From an uncultured Cycloclasticus sp. (GTDB taxonomy: Bacteria; Pseudomonadota; Gammaproteobacteria; Methylococcales; Cycloclasticaceae), in contig CAJXTU010000001.1 of assembly GCA_913060865.1 (NCBI GenBank), positions 372,001-436,000 of the forward strand: 64,000 bases of DNA, read 5' to 3'. Shown in pieces: positions 1 to 9,346 of this stretch. The notes below the pieces were generated by a model that made no database searches, was not told where the DNA came from, and saw only the letters and a program-made list of their open reading frames with translations. Position numbers and translations under genes: made by a program. Within the stretch, counting starts at the first letter, position 1; each line of letters opens with the position of its first letter.

Positions 1-479
1 AGCATTGAAGAAAGCTCAGACTCAGGAAAAAGAACATGCCAACTTGATAAGCCCGCAGGGCTATAGGTATCGAGTATGAATTGTTTAACGCTTTTTATAA
101 TACAGAGTTGTTCTTGTTTGGACTGTATGCTGTGATGAAATGCTAAACGAGGCCCTGTTGATGGTGTAAATGGGATGGCTGATAGCAGTTTAGGGTAATA
201 CGGTAGTTGGTGTTGTTGATAGGCGTTTGCCCAAGCCCAATCAAAAACGTATTCGCCGTACGAATGTGTTTTTAGGTAACACGGCATCGCAGCGATGATT
301 TTATGATCATCGCGCACAATAATATGTTGAGGCTCCCAGCCCGTAGAAGCTTGCGTACAACCGCTTTCTTCGAGAGCAGATAAAAAGCTATGCTGAATAA
401 ACGGGTAGTCAGTATCAAATAAAGCGTTCCAATCGAGCGCTGATATGCTTGATAGGCTAGGAAGGAAATTTATATTCAT
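1..479 (-). CDS. FemAB-like / GNAT-fold protein (PF04339 type), N-terminal part
   Basis: Translating the minus strand from the ATG at 479 gives an open frame that runs off the left edge of the window (about 159 residues seen). The N-terminal region carries blocks typical of the FemAB-like 'peptidoglycan biosynthesis/recognition' family: HSFLSALEESG near residue 31, TGWEPQHI near 46, HSYGEYVFDWAWANAY near 75, and PYYPKLLSAIPFTPSTGPR near 95. Members are predicted acyltransferases of the GNAT fold with no firmly assigned substrate. No signal peptide is visible, so it is probably cytoplasmic. It is divergent from the MOSC gene. The 225-base gap between them shows no clear promoter or RNA. Confidence 0.75.
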   Translation of the reverse strand, partial: MNINFLPSLSSISALDWNALFDTDYPFIQHSFLSALEESGCTQASTGWEPQHIIVRDDHKIIAAMPCYLKTHSYGEYVFDWAWANAYQQHQLPYYPKLLSAIPFTPSTGPRLAFHHSIQSKQEQLCIIKSVKQFILDTYSPAGLSSWHVLFPESELSSM

Positions 480-704
480 AGTGCTAAGGTTAACTAAAAA
501 TAAAGATTATTGCGCGAACCTTTTTTCTTGGGGTAAGGTCTCAATAGTTGTTGATATGATTGGATATTGAGTAAAAGCATATATAAATATACGAACTATT
601 TCAGCACCTTCTTGAGTTGTTGGCTGTGTCGATAAACCTGTCGGCTTCTAAAAACAAAATATTGAGTGTATGTTGGAAGAACAGCTAGCGATGATGAGGT
701 GGTA

Positions 705-1475
705 ATGATACAGCTAAGTAAGATTTTTATTTATCCGATTAAGGCGTTACCGGGTGTTCAATTAAACCGTGTTACCGTAACCGATGGTGGGGCACTATAT
801 AATGATCGCCGCTGGGGTTTGGTGGATAGCCGCGGGGGGATGATCAATGGTAAAAATAATCGACGTATATTTCTTCTCAATCCGGTTTATGATTTAGCAT
901 CAGAAACGGTCAGCTTTATTAATAACGGTGGTATCGACCCCGTGTTTGAATTAGCCGATACCCGAGGCCTGTCAGCTTTCTTCAGCGAAATGCTTGGAAA
1001 ACCTGTTTTTCTACAAGAAGATAAGCGACAGGGTTTTCCAGATGATTTAAATGCCTCAGGCCCTACATTAGTTTCACAATCATCATTAGAAGCTGTGGCC
1101 TCATGGTATCCCAACCTTTCGCTGGATGATGTTCGCGCAAGGTTTAGGGTCAATTTAGAAGTGTCACCGACACCTGCTTTTTGGGAAGATCAGGTTTTTC
1201 GAGACAAGCAGACGCATAAAAATATTCAAATAGGCAATGTTGCGATAAAACCATCTAACCCCTGTGCTCGTTGCGCGGTGCCAATGAAGCATCCAAGGTC
1301 TGGTGAATCGTATGATCATTTTTACGAAATATTTATCAAGATGCGTGAACAAACAAAACCCAGCTGGTTGGATACCGCGTGCTTTGATCATTGGTATAGG
1401 CTCAGCGTTAATACTAATATTGAACAGGAGTACTCAGGTAAAACGCTCGCCTTAGGAGATCCAGTCAGCACGTAG
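705..1475 (+). CDS. MOSC domain-containing protein
   Basis: The product is about 256 residues: an N-terminal MOSC beta-barrel part (LSKIFIYPIKALPG, near residue 3) followed by a MOSC domain with the conserved cysteine region NPCARCAVP near residue 185. MOSC proteins are sulfur-carrier or molybdenum-cofactor-binding proteins related to the C terminus of Moco sulfurase. Some act with partner reductases on N-hydroxylated compounds. The open frame extends upstream to a GTG at 666. The ATG at 705 is preferred because GAGGTGG lies just upstream and family similarity begins there. No dedicated redox partner is adjacent, so the substrate cannot be stated. Confidence 0.8.
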   Translation: MIQLSKIFIYPIKALPGVQLNRVTVTDGGALYNDRRWGLVDSRGGMINGKNNRRIFLLNPVYDLASETVSFINNGGIDPVFELADTRGLSAFFSEMLGKPVFLQEDKRQGFPDDLNASGPTLVSQSSLEAVASWYPNLSLDDVRARFRVNLEVSPTPAFWEDQVFRDKQTHKNIQIGNVAIKPSNPCARCAVPMKHPRSGESYDHFYEIFIKMREQTKPSWLDTACFDHWYRLSVNTNIEQEYSGKTLALGDPVST

Positions 1476-1565
1476 GGTTAGGCCAGTCGGATATGAAGAA
1501 ATAGCCTAATTATATATTGTCGAAAAGCCGCCAATGGCATAGAGTGTCTATCATAATAATTTACG

Positions 1566-2024
1566 ATGGATTGGGATATGTCGAATGAAAATGTCGTTCA
1601 AATAAAAGAGCGAAGCCAAACAAGCAGCTTAATAAGCGAGTTATTGGAAGAGCGTAAGCAAGTATGGTCTACCTATTGTGCGGTGTCAGGAATTGAAGAG
1701 CAGAAGGGGCAAAAGTCGATAGAAGAGTTATTGCAAGATTTCTGTCAGTTATCCGTTGATTATATTTCGTTGGGGCACTTTGGCGTTTACCAGCGGATTT
1801 TAGACGGCAATGAAAGGCGAAAGTCTGTGATGGCAGCAGCTGAACGTATTTATCCGAATATTTCTAAAGCAACGGAAGCGGTTTTAGACTTCAATGATAA
1901 ATATCAGACACTAACGCCGGCGATGATTTTAAATAGTTTGGCTGCTGACTTATCATCAGTGGGTGAGCACTTGGCGAACCGAATTGAGTTAGAAGATGAA
2001 TTAATAGGCGAAATGCTTGCCTAG
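1566..2024 (+). CDS. rsd: Rsd/AlgQ family anti-sigma-70 regulator
   Basis: The 152-residue protein matches the Rsd/AlgQ family in length and in its helical blocks: LLEERKQVWSTYCAVSGI near residue 26, and LSVDYISLGHFGVYQRIL near 62. The family binds region 4 of the housekeeping sigma factor and shifts polymerase toward alternative sigma factors in slow growth. Either the ATG at 1566 or an in-frame ATG at 1578 could be used; neither has a strong Shine-Dalgarno sequence. The stop lies 7 bases before the start of the next Nudix gene, suggesting co-transcription and translational coupling. Confidence 0.85.
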   Translation: MDWDMSNENVVQIKERSQTSSLISELLEERKQVWSTYCAVSGIEEQKGQKSIEELLQDFCQLSVDYISLGHFGVYQRILDGNERRKSVMAAAERIYPNISKATEAVLDFNDKYQTLTPAMILNSLAADLSSVGEHLANRIELEDELIGEMLA

Positions 2025-2031
2025 ACCGATC

Positions 2032-2571
2032 ATGAAATATTGCCCTCAATGTGGCAATAAAACGGAATCAAAAACGCCAGCCGGTGATAATCAAGTTCGT
2101 GATGTTTGCGACTATTGTGACTTGGTCCATTACCAAAACCCACGAATTATTGCCGGTTGTATCCCCATTTGGGGTGATAAGGTTTTGTTGTGTAAGCGTG
2201 CAATTAATCCTAGAAAAGGTTTTTGGACTTTACCAGCTGGTTTTATGGAGTTAGGTGAAACCACCGAGCAAGCTGCAATACGAGAAACATTAGAAGAAGC
2301 AGAGGCGAGTGTTCAAGTGCAGGAGCTATATGCGGTTTTTAATTTGCCACATATTGACCAAGTTTATGTGATGTATCGCTCGGCCTTACTAAAACCTGAA
2401 TTCTCCAGTGGTGTTGAAAGCTTAGAGGTTCGTTTGTTTGCAGAGCATGAAATCCCTTGGGATGAATTGGCTTTCGAAACAATGCGGATGTCGCTGGAAT
2501 TTTATTTCGAAGATAGAAAGGCAGGTTTATTTAAATTTAGATCTGCCGATATCAACAAACCTTCACTTTGA
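2032..2571 (+). CDS. Nudix hydrolase with N-terminal zinc ribbon
   Basis: A 179-residue protein. The N terminus has a four-cysteine zinc ribbon (CPQC near residue 4 and CDYC near residue 26), followed by a Nudix fold. The Nudix box begins at GFMELGETTEQ near residue 75 and continues RETLEEAEASV. The glycine of the canonical REUXEEXGU motif is Glu here, a position that is commonly Cys or Asn in this zinc-ribbon subfamily. Such enzymes cleave nucleoside diphosphate-linked substrates; the substrate is not evident. The ATG at 2032 is chosen over an upstream TTG because the ribbon starts there. Translation probably depends on coupling to rsd, since no ribosome-binding site is visible. Confidence 0.82.
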   Translation: MKYCPQCGNKTESKTPAGDNQVRDVCDYCDLVHYQNPRIIAGCIPIWGDKVLLCKRAINPRKGFWTLPAGFMELGETTEQAAIRETLEEAEASVQVQELYAVFNLPHIDQVYVMYRSALLKPEFSSGVESLEVRLFAEHEIPWDELAFETMRMSLEFYFEDRKAGLFKFRSADINKPSL

Positions 2572-2595
2572 TAATTTGCCATAAGTAGGCTTGTT

Positions 2596-3177
2596 ATGAA
2601 ACGTGAACACATTATTCAATGCCTAGAACCCGCTGCAAGCCTTGAATGTTGGTCACACCAAAAGCGCGACGATGGTTTACGTAATGCGGCTGTTCTTATT
2701 CCGTTAGTTGAGCGGGATGAATGGCAAGTATTGTTAACCAAACGCACAGATCATTTGAACCATCATGCTGGTCAAGTGAGCTTTCCAGGTGGGCGCGCAG
2801 ATGCAGTTGATGTTTCGCCCCTGCATACAGCACTGCGTGAAACGGAAGAAGAGGTAGGCATTCAGCCAGAACTAATCGAAATTATTGGTGTTATCGAGCC
2901 ATTTTTAACGGTAACGGATTTTAATGTCGTTCCCGTTGTTGGGTTTGTACAACCCTCTTTTACGCTCGATATAGATGAGTTCGAGGTCGCGGATGTTTTT
3001 GAAGTGCCGTTATCAATTTTGGCGGACCAATCACGTTATCAAAAACGGGAAATTCTATGGCAAGGCGAAAAACGCGCGTACTGGGAGCTGATGCATAATG
3101 GTTTTCAGATATGGGGTGCGACGGCTGCCATGCTGTATGCTTTCGCAGGCCGTTTAAATGCTACTCGCCAAGGTTAG
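2596..3177 (+). CDS. Nudix hydrolase, CoA pyrophosphatase type (NudL-like)
   Basis: The 193-residue protein has the CoA-pyrophosphatase signature LLTKRTDHLNHHAGQVSFPGG near residues 47-67, immediately followed by a complete Nudix box that ends in RETEEEVGI. Known relatives (E. coli NudL) hydrolyse CoA and its derivatives to 4'-phosphopantetheine and 3',5'-ADP. It follows the other Nudix gene by 24 bases on the same strand and probably shares its transcript. The ATG at 2596 has a weak TAGG element upstream. Convergent with the YehS-like gene. Confidence 0.85.
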   Translation: MKREHIIQCLEPAASLECWSHQKRDDGLRNAAVLIPLVERDEWQVLLTKRTDHLNHHAGQVSFPGGRADAVDVSPLHTALRETEEEVGIQPELIEIIGVIEPFLTVTDFNVVPVVGFVQPSFTLDIDEFEVADVFEVPLSILADQSRYQKREILWQGEKRAYWELMHNGFQIWGATAAMLYAFAGRLNATRQG

Positions 3178-3195
3178 TGGCGTTGCGTACTTTCT

Positions 3196-3663
3196 TTAAC
3201 TGACCGTAGGGCGATATTGGTTTTGTAAGCCTTGTAAAAAGTTTCGGAGCACTTGGTCTTTGCAAGCGCGATAATGCTTATGGTCTGTGCGGCGAAAAAA
3301 AGCACTCAGTTCATGTTTGCTAATAGATAAACCATTTGTTGATAAAAACGTTAGGACGTCTTCATTTTTCATATCGAATGCAATTTTAAGTTTTCGTAAA
3401 ATAATATTATTGTTTAGTTTCGCATCGGGTTCGGGTATGGGCCTATCTTGTTTCCCGCGTCTTTCGATGATTAAGCCGTTTAAGAAGATTGAAAATGGGA
3501 TGTCACCACAACTAGCATAAGCTTCATCGTCATCTTTTTTTAACCAATTGCTGACTTGTTCGCGGGTTACGCTATAGTCTGCCAATTTAAAAATATCGAT
3601 CATCTTTGAATCATTAAAATCAAAGGTGTAGCGAAGGCGGCGTAAAATATCGTTATTGGTCAC
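3196..3663 (-). CDS. yehS: DUF1456 family protein (YehS-like)
   Basis: The 155-residue protein contains two copies of the DUF1456 module, one starting at NNDILRRLRYTFDF (residue 3) and one at NNIILRKLKIAFDM (near residue 85). Each module is followed by a conserved FL.GLI/FLQGL helix. E. coli YehS has the same two-module architecture and nearly the same length. The function is unknown; the modules look helical and soluble. It is monocistronic, convergent with the CoA pyrophosphatase gene, with no visible regulator beside it. Confidence 0.85.
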   Translation of the reverse strand: MTNNDILRRLRYTFDFNDSKMIDIFKLADYSVTREQVSNWLKKDDDEAYASCGDIPFSIFLNGLIIERRGKQDRPIPEPDAKLNNNIILRKLKIAFDMKNEDVLTFLSTNGLSISKHELSAFFRRTDHKHYRACKDQVLRNFLQGLQNQYRPTVS

Positions 3664-3733
3664 AAGGTTATCCTAATGTCATGGGTCGGTTAGAAATGGC
3701 TATTTTACAGTGAGTGGCAGCATTATCGAGATA

Positions 3734-4276
3734 TTAGTTATTGTTTGTTTGACCTTGTTCTAATAGCAATAATTGTTTTTTTGTATTTAATCCGCCAGCA
3801 TAACCGGTCAGCTTACCGTTGCTAGCAATAACTCGATGGCAGGGAATGATAATGCTGATGGCATTGGCGGCGTTGGCGTTAGCAACAGCGCGAACAGCTT
3901 TTTTGTTATCAATACTATTGGCTAGTGCCTGATAGGACAAGCTTGTGCCATAGGGAATGGTTTGTAGCGCTTGCCAAACCTGTTGTTGAAAATGGGTGCC
4001 AAGCAGTAATAAGGGTAGATCAAATTGCTTACGTTGTTGGCGAAAATAGCTATCGAGTTGTTCAATTGTCGCATTGATGACAGTTGAGTTTGATTCAAGA
4101 TAAGTTGTCTTTAAAGCACTTTGAATGCGCTTATCAATGTTTTGTCGTGCTTGTCGATGCCGCCAATCGCATAAACAAAGTTGATTTTTAAATGAGCCAA
4201 TCAATAATTCACCAACGGGACTTTGGTAATATTGAATTTTAATTTTATTGTCTTCTGGCATTACGTTATGGGTCAA
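3734..4276 (-). CDS. ogt: Methylated-DNA-[protein]-cysteine S-methyltransferase
   Basis: The 180-residue protein carries the suicide-methyltransferase active site IPCHRV near residue 143, followed by the conserved NGKLTGYAGGL segment and a preceding helix-turn-helix-like region (FQQQVWQALQTIPYGTSLSY). It transfers methyl groups from O6-methylguanine and O4-methylthymine to its own cysteine. The N-terminal domain is of Ogt type, with no Ada-type zinc cysteines, so this is a repair enzyme and not an adaptive-response regulator. An internal ATG five codons in is an alternative start. Nothing notable is visible in the 140 bases between this gene and pepN. Confidence 0.9.
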   Translation of the reverse strand: MTHNVMPEDNKIKIQYYQSPVGELLIGSFKNQLCLCDWRHRQARQNIDKRIQSALKTTYLESNSTVINATIEQLDSYFRQQRKQFDLPLLLLGTHFQQQVWQALQTIPYGTSLSYQALANSIDNKKAVRAVANANAANAISIIIPCHRVIASNGKLTGYAGGLNTKKQLLLLEQGQTNNN

Positions 4277-4416
4277 TGTTGTATTGAAGAAAATACTAAG
4301 ATAGGCGCCTTTAGAGTTAGAGTTGAATAGTTAGCTTAAAGCACTCTCTGTCAGTGATCTATTAAAAAGCGCTAATGTGATCATTAGATAGAGATGAACC
4401 AGTAGATGTGCATTCA

Positions 4417-7044
4417 TTAGGCTTCCAAGCTACGCGTTACAATTTCCAACACATCGTTAGATAAGGGATGGCGAGCCTGAATGCGAGCTAATTCAGCTTT
4501 AATGAGTTGTTGGCGGTTATGGTCAAATTTTTTCCAACGACTTAATGAATTGGCGAGTCGAGCAGCAATTTGTGGGTTGATGGCATCCAGCTTAATGATG
4601 TTATCGGCAATAAAGGCGTAGCCTGAACCATCGGCAGCATTAAAGTGTAGAGGGTTGGCAGAAGCGAATGCACCAATAAGGCTACGCACACGGTTAGGCG
4701 TTTTAATGTCAAAGTCTGGGTGTTGGGTTAGTCTTTTAACATCATTGAGGGTATTGCTTTTTTCTGAACACGCTTGCAAAGTAAACCACTTATCGATGAC
4801 CAAGTCCTCACCTTTCCATTGCTGGTAAAAGCGAGTTAGAAAGGGGGTGCTTAGATCGTTATCTAGGTGACTTAGCTGAGTGAGCGCCGCCATTTGGTCG
4901 GTCATGTTTTTTGCGTTATTAAATTGATCTATGGCAAGGTGGTTTAAATTATCCGTGTCGCTAGCCATTAGAAAATCTAAGCATAAACTCTTAAAGCTAC
5001 GTTGGGCAATATCGTTAGCGCTGATGCCTGCATTAATGTGGTGATTGGCATGGTAGTTACTAAGCCATAAATCGCTGAGGCTTATTGACAGTGCTTTTTT
5101 GATAGCTCGATGCGCTTGGTACAATGCATCAATATCGATCGTGTTCATTTGTTCAGCAAGATAGGCTTTGGCAGGCAAGCTGAGTAATAGTGATTGATAC
5201 GCCAAGTCTGTTAGTGGGGTTTGTAAAATAGCGCGATATGCATCGATGAGTATGTTGGGTACGGCCGGAATTACTTGCTTTTTTTGGATGGCGTTAACGG
5301 CATTAAAAATAAGGGTGGTTAAGCAGTTTTGCCCTGCTTCCCAGCGATTAAATGGGTCGCTGTCATGTTTGAATAAATGAATGTTTTGTTCAAGCGACAA
5401 GGTTTGCTGAAGTTTTACTGGCGCGGAAAATCCTCGCAAGATGGATGGAATAGGTTCTGCTGGGATGTTTTTGAAGGTGAGGCTTTGCTCTGTTTCGGTT
5501 AATTCAAATACCGTTGATGTTTGTTCGTTATCAAGCAAAATTTCTTGCCCTGACGGGTCAATAAGGCCAATGCTGATGGGGATGTGAAACGCTTGCTTGT
5601 TAGCTTGTTTGGGCGTAGCTGGGCAATGTTGTTTGAAGCTGAGCGTGTAGCTTTTCTCGGCTGCGTTATAGTATGTGCTCACATCAACAACGGGAGTGCC
5701 TGCTTGACTGTACCAGCGTTTGAATTGGGTAAAGTTTGCACCATTAGCATCTTCTAGTGCGCTGACAAAGTCCTCAGTGGTAACGGCCTGGCCGTCGTGT
5801 CGTTCAAAGTAGAGGTCGCAGCCTTTCCTAAAGCCTGTTTCGCCTAAGAAGGTATGTAACATGCGAACGACTTCGGCACCTTTTTCGTAAATGGTTAGGG
5901 TGTAAAAGTTATTTATTTCTACAAAAGAGTCTGGACGAATAGGGTGTGACAGTGGCCCCGCGTCTTCTGCAAATTGATGAGTGCGCAACATATTAACGTC
6001 CTTAATGCGTTTAACGGCATTGGATGTTTGGTGGGCGGTAAATTGTTGATCGCGGAAAACCGTAAAGCCTTCTTTAAGGCTCAGCTGAAACCAGTCGCGG
6101 CAAGTGACTCGGTTACCCGACCAGTTATGAAAATATTCATGGCCAATCACCGCTTCGATATTTTCATAATCAGCGTCGGTGGCGGTTTCCGTGCTGGCCA
6201 ACACAAACTTTGTGTTGAAGACATTTAGTCCTTTGTTTTCCATCGCGCCCATATTGAAATGGCTGACGGCGACGATCATGTATAGGTCTAAATCGTATTC
6301 GCGGCCAAAGGCCTCTTCATCCCAACGCATGGAGTTTTTGAGCGACTGCATGGCGTGTTGCGTTTTATCTAAATCGTGCTCTTCGACATAAACTTCTAGT
6401 GTTATTTCTCGCCCAGAACAAGTGGTAAATGAATCACTTAAGTAGGCTAGGTCACCAGCAACCAAGGCAAATAAGTAGCTAGGTTTGGGGAAAGGGTCGT
6501 GCCAACGGGCGGTATGTGTGGTACCGGTCACGTTTGTGCCAGTACGGTTGCCGTTTGAGAGTAAGATCGGATATTTGTTCTTATCGGCTTCGATTGTGAC
6601 GGTAAAGACAGACATCACGTCTGGCCGATCTAGAAACCAAGTGATGCGTCTAAATCCTTCTGCTTCGCATTGTGTGCACAACATGGTTTTTGATTCGTAC
6701 AAGCCACTTAATGCAGTATTTTTTGCAGGATTAATCCGGTTGCTTATTTCTAAAATAAACGCGGCTTTTGGTTTGTGAATGCTGAGTGTTTCATCTGTAA
6801 GCGTATATTGTTCGGGCGTTAGTGCTTTGCCATCAATAGCAATGGACTCAAGAGTTAGTTCTTCGCCCATTAATATCAGCTCGGGCAGAGTTTTTTGACA
6901 TTCAGGATTGTGTTGAATATTGAGGCGCGTGTTAACTAAGGTGTCATCTGCCGATAAATCAAAGTGTAAGTCAGTGCTAGGAATGAGAAATTCAGGAACG
7001 GTGTAGTCTTTAAGGTAGATGGTTTTTTGTTCAGCGTTAGGCAT
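4417..7044 (-). CDS. pepN: Aminopeptidase N (M1 family)
   Basis: At 875 residues the length matches E. coli PepN. The exopeptidase motif GAMEN is at residues 266-270. The zinc site is HEYFH at 302-306 with the third ligand Glu325, exactly 19 residues after the second histidine. A C-terminal helical domain completes the usual four-domain architecture. It removes N-terminal amino acids from peptides in the cytoplasm. It is the last gene of a tight minus-strand run (gaps of 6-16 bases) with DUF6524, a DegQ-like protease, moaB and DUF423 genes, so it is probably co-transcribed with them. Confidence 0.95.
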   Translation of the reverse strand: MPNAEQKTIYLKDYTVPEFLIPSTDLHFDLSADDTLVNTRLNIQHNPECQKTLPELILMGEELTLESIAIDGKALTPEQYTLTDETLSIHKPKAAFILEISNRINPAKNTALSGLYESKTMLCTQCEAEGFRRITWFLDRPDVMSVFTVTIEADKNKYPILLSNGNRTGTNVTGTTHTARWHDPFPKPSYLFALVAGDLAYLSDSFTTCSGREITLEVYVEEHDLDKTQHAMQSLKNSMRWDEEAFGREYDLDLYMIVAVSHFNMGAMENKGLNVFNTKFVLASTETATDADYENIEAVIGHEYFHNWSGNRVTCRDWFQLSLKEGFTVFRDQQFTAHQTSNAVKRIKDVNMLRTHQFAEDAGPLSHPIRPDSFVEINNFYTLTIYEKGAEVVRMLHTFLGETGFRKGCDLYFERHDGQAVTTEDFVSALEDANGANFTQFKRWYSQAGTPVVDVSTYYNAAEKSYTLSFKQHCPATPKQANKQAFHIPISIGLIDPSGQEILLDNEQTSTVFELTETEQSLTFKNIPAEPIPSILRGFSAPVKLQQTLSLEQNIHLFKHDSDPFNRWEAGQNCLTTLIFNAVNAIQKKQVIPAVPNILIDAYRAILQTPLTDLAYQSLLLSLPAKAYLAEQMNTIDIDALYQAHRAIKKALSISLSDLWLSNYHANHHINAGISANDIAQRSFKSLCLDFLMASDTDNLNHLAIDQFNNAKNMTDQMAALTQLSHLDNDLSTPFLTRFYQQWKGEDLVIDKWFTLQACSEKSNTLNDVKRLTQHPDFDIKTPNRVRSLIGAFASANPLHFNAADGSGYAFIADNIIKLDAINPQIAARLANSLSRWKKFDHNRQQLIKAELARIQARHPLSNDVLEIVTRSLEA

Positions 7045-7053
7045 ATAAAAGTA

Positions 7054-7428
7054 TTACTCGGATTTGAAGGAGGCATAGGCGAATAGCAGCCAAGCGATAA
7101 GAAAACAGCCGCCGCCAATAGGGGTGATCGCACCAAGTACTTTGATGCCGCTTAGGCTCAGAGCATAGAGACTGCCGGAAAAAATAACGATGCCAACGAA
7201 CATAAACCAGCCCGCTTTTTGTAACAGGTTAGAGGTTTTTTGTCGCTGGGCAATGCCGATGATGATGAGCCCAATCGCATGCCACATTTGATAATCGACC
7301 GCGGTATGGTAAATGGCTAACGAATAGGGCGTTAGGCTGTCTTTGAGTGCGTGTGCGCCAAAAGCGCCAAAGGCAACGGCAAAAAAAGCGAGTGTCGCGC
7401 CCAATGTCATAAAAGGTGATTTAGTCAT
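7054..7428 (-). CDS. DUF423 family membrane protein
   Basis: A 124-residue protein with about four hydrophobic segments. It has the family signature GAFGAHALKDSL near residue 21 and HTAVDYQMWHAIGL near 41. Members are small inner-membrane proteins (E. coli YgdD) of unknown function. It sits between moaB (6 bases upstream) and pepN (9 bases downstream), which points to one transcript. An overlapping reading frame at the pepN junction is only a shadow. Confidence 0.85.
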   Translation of the reverse strand: MTKSPFMTLGATLAFFAVAFGAFGAHALKDSLTPYSLAIYHTAVDYQMWHAIGLIIIGIAQRQKTSNLLQKAGWFMFVGIVIFSGSLYALSLSGIKVLGAITPIGGGCFLIAWLLFAYASFKSE

Positions 7429-7434
7429 ATGAAT

Positions 7435-7959
7435 TTAGGTCTCTAATAAACGTGGCATTACTTCAACGAGATTACACGGGCGAGTTCGGTAATCGAGTTG
7501 TGCATTGATAAGCTTATCCCAAGCGGTTCTGCACGCACCTGAAGAGCCCGGTACACAGAAGATATAATGCCCATTGGCTACGCCGGCAATCGCGCGAGAC
7601 TGCATGGTTGATGTACCTATTTCTTCATAAGAGAGAGTGCGGAATACCTCACCAAAACCATTGAGCTCTTTGTCCAATAAAGGTTGTACGGCTTCAGGCG
7701 TACCGTCTCGCCCTGTGACACCGGTGCCGCCGGTAGTAATAATGGCGTTGATGTTGGGGTCTGCAATCCATTCGGATAATTTGGCACGAATTTGATAAAT
7801 ATCATCGATGATGATCGCTTTTTCCACACAATAGTGCCCAACAGTGGTGAGCCGATCAACCAGTGTTTTACCTGATGTATCAGTTTCTTCAGTACGTGAA
7901 TCAGAGACGACCATGATGGCGATGTTAAGGGGTACAAACTGGCGTGTATTAGTAGACAT
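7435..7959 (-). CDS. moaB: Molybdenum cofactor biosynthesis protein B
   Basis: The 174-residue protein has the MoaB/MogA fold motifs: IMVVSDSRT near residue 15 and ITTGGTGVTGRDGTPEA near residue 74, the molybdopterin-binding loop. MoaB-type proteins adenylylate molybdopterin or have a related role. The C-terminal extension CVPGSSGACRTAWDKLI is typical of the MoaB branch. It lies in the minus-strand run between the DegQ-like protease and DUF423 genes. No other Moco biosynthesis gene is in the window, though a MOSC protein is encoded at 705. Confidence 0.9.
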   Translation of the reverse strand: MSTNTRQFVPLNIAIMVVSDSRTEETDTSGKTLVDRLTTVGHYCVEKAIIIDDIYQIRAKLSEWIADPNINAIITTGGTGVTGRDGTPEAVQPLLDKELNGFGEVFRTLSYEEIGTSTMQSRAIAGVANGHYIFCVPGSSGACRTAWDKLINAQLDYRTRPCNLVEVMPRLLET

Positions 7960-7965
7960 ATTGGG

Positions 7966-9330
7966 TTACCGAATAATTAAGAAAAAGGCGCTATTATCGC
8001 GTTGTATATTAAGAAGTAGTGAGCTACGCCCCTTCGCGGCGTTGATAAGTTCAATGACATTATGAACAGGTGCGCGATTAGCTCTAGTGATGATGTCGCC
8101 TTTGCGTAAACCGTTGAGCCAGGCCTTAGAATTGCTGGCAACGTCAATCACCTTAATGCCCTGTTTAACGTTGTGTTGCTTCTTGCTATCAGATAAGTTT
8201 GATAGTTTAGCACCAGCAAGCTGAGGGTGAATGCGCGCTCCATCTACAAAGGCGATTTTACGTTTACCAATTTTAAGGGTGACTTGTTGTTGTTCGCCAT
8301 TACGTAAAATTTGTAAGGTCGCTTTATCACCAACACTCAAAAGACCTAGGTTATTCCGAAGGCTAGAGCTATTCTTGGTTAATTTGCCATTCACGCTTAG
8401 TACAATATCGCCAGGGCGTAAATTTGCTTTTTCAGCGGGTGAGTTAGTGTCAACTTGGCTGATAATAACGCCATATTTGATGTTGAGATTAAACGCTTGG
8501 GACAGGTCAGGCGTTAAATCTTGCACGACAATACCGAGTTGGCCGCGATTTACTTTGCCAAATTTAACTAGCTGTTGCTGCAAGCTAATAGCCATATTGC
8601 TAGGTATTGCAAAGCCAATGCCAACATTACCACCATTAGGCGCGATAATAGCAGTGTTAATGCCGATCAGCTCGCCCCTAAGGTTAACTAAAGCGCCACC
8701 CGAATTGCCAGGGTTAATAGAGGCGTCTGTTTGAATGAAATCTTCGTAACCTTCAATGCCAAGACCGGAGCGCCCAAGCGCGCTAATAATGCCAGATGTT
8801 ACCGTCTGGCCAAGACCAAAAGGGTTTCCAATCGCAATAACAAAATCACCAACGCGTAGCTGATCCGAATTTGCAATCGGTAGGTCGGTTAGTTTGTCCG
8901 CTTTTATTTGGATGACGGCCACATCGGAATCAGGGTCGCTGCCAACTATTTTGGCATTAAACGAGCGACCATCTCGTAGCGTCACAGTGATTTTATCGGC
9001 TTTGTCGATGACGTGATGATTAGTGATAATAAAGCCTTTGTTCGCATCAACGATAACGCCTGAGCCTAAACTTTGGGTAGAACGTTTTCTTGGTGCGTTA
9101 GGTATTTGGAAAAAACGACGAAAGAAAGGGTCTTGTAATAATGGATTCTCATGTTGTTGAGCCATACTTTTGGTGGCAATATTAACAACAGCAGGGGTCA
9201 CTCTTTCCAAGGTAGGTGCCAAGCTTGGTAGAGGCTGACCCTCGACGAAAGCTGGAATAGCCGCATAGGATGCGGAGTGGTTAAGGATAACAAGTAAACC
9301 AATGAATAGGGCGTTTTTGAATGTGGACAT
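7966..9330 (-). CDS. degQ: Do-like periplasmic serine endoprotease (DegQ/DegP family)
   Basis: 454 residues: a signal peptide (cleavage near SASYAA, residue 24), a trypsin-like domain, and two PDZ domains (about 255-345 and 375-454). The catalytic triad can be read as His106 (TNHHVI), Asp136 (DPDSDVAV) and Ser210 (GNSGG). It cleaves or refolds damaged envelope proteins in the periplasm. The Q-linker-free, mid-length form fits DegQ/MucD better than long-loop DegP. The exact paralogue assignment is inferred from length and the loop region only. It is 16 bases downstream of the DUF6524 gene. Confidence 0.9.
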   Translation of the reverse strand: MSTFKNALFIGLLVILNHSASYAAIPAFVEGQPLPSLAPTLERVTPAVVNIATKSMAQQHENPLLQDPFFRRFFQIPNAPRKRSTQSLGSGVIVDANKGFIITNHHVIDKADKITVTLRDGRSFNAKIVGSDPDSDVAVIQIKADKLTDLPIANSDQLRVGDFVIAIGNPFGLGQTVTSGIISALGRSGLGIEGYEDFIQTDASINPGNSGGALVNLRGELIGINTAIIAPNGGNVGIGFAIPSNMAISLQQQLVKFGKVNRGQLGIVVQDLTPDLSQAFNLNIKYGVIISQVDTNSPAEKANLRPGDIVLSVNGKLTKNSSSLRNNLGLLSVGDKATLQILRNGEQQQVTLKIGKRKIAFVDGARIHPQLAGAKLSNLSDSKKQHNVKQGIKVIDVASNSKAWLNGLRKGDIITRANRAPVHNVIELINAAKGRSSLLLNIQRDNSAFFLIIR

Positions 9331-9346
9331 AGTAGAGTTTTGAGGC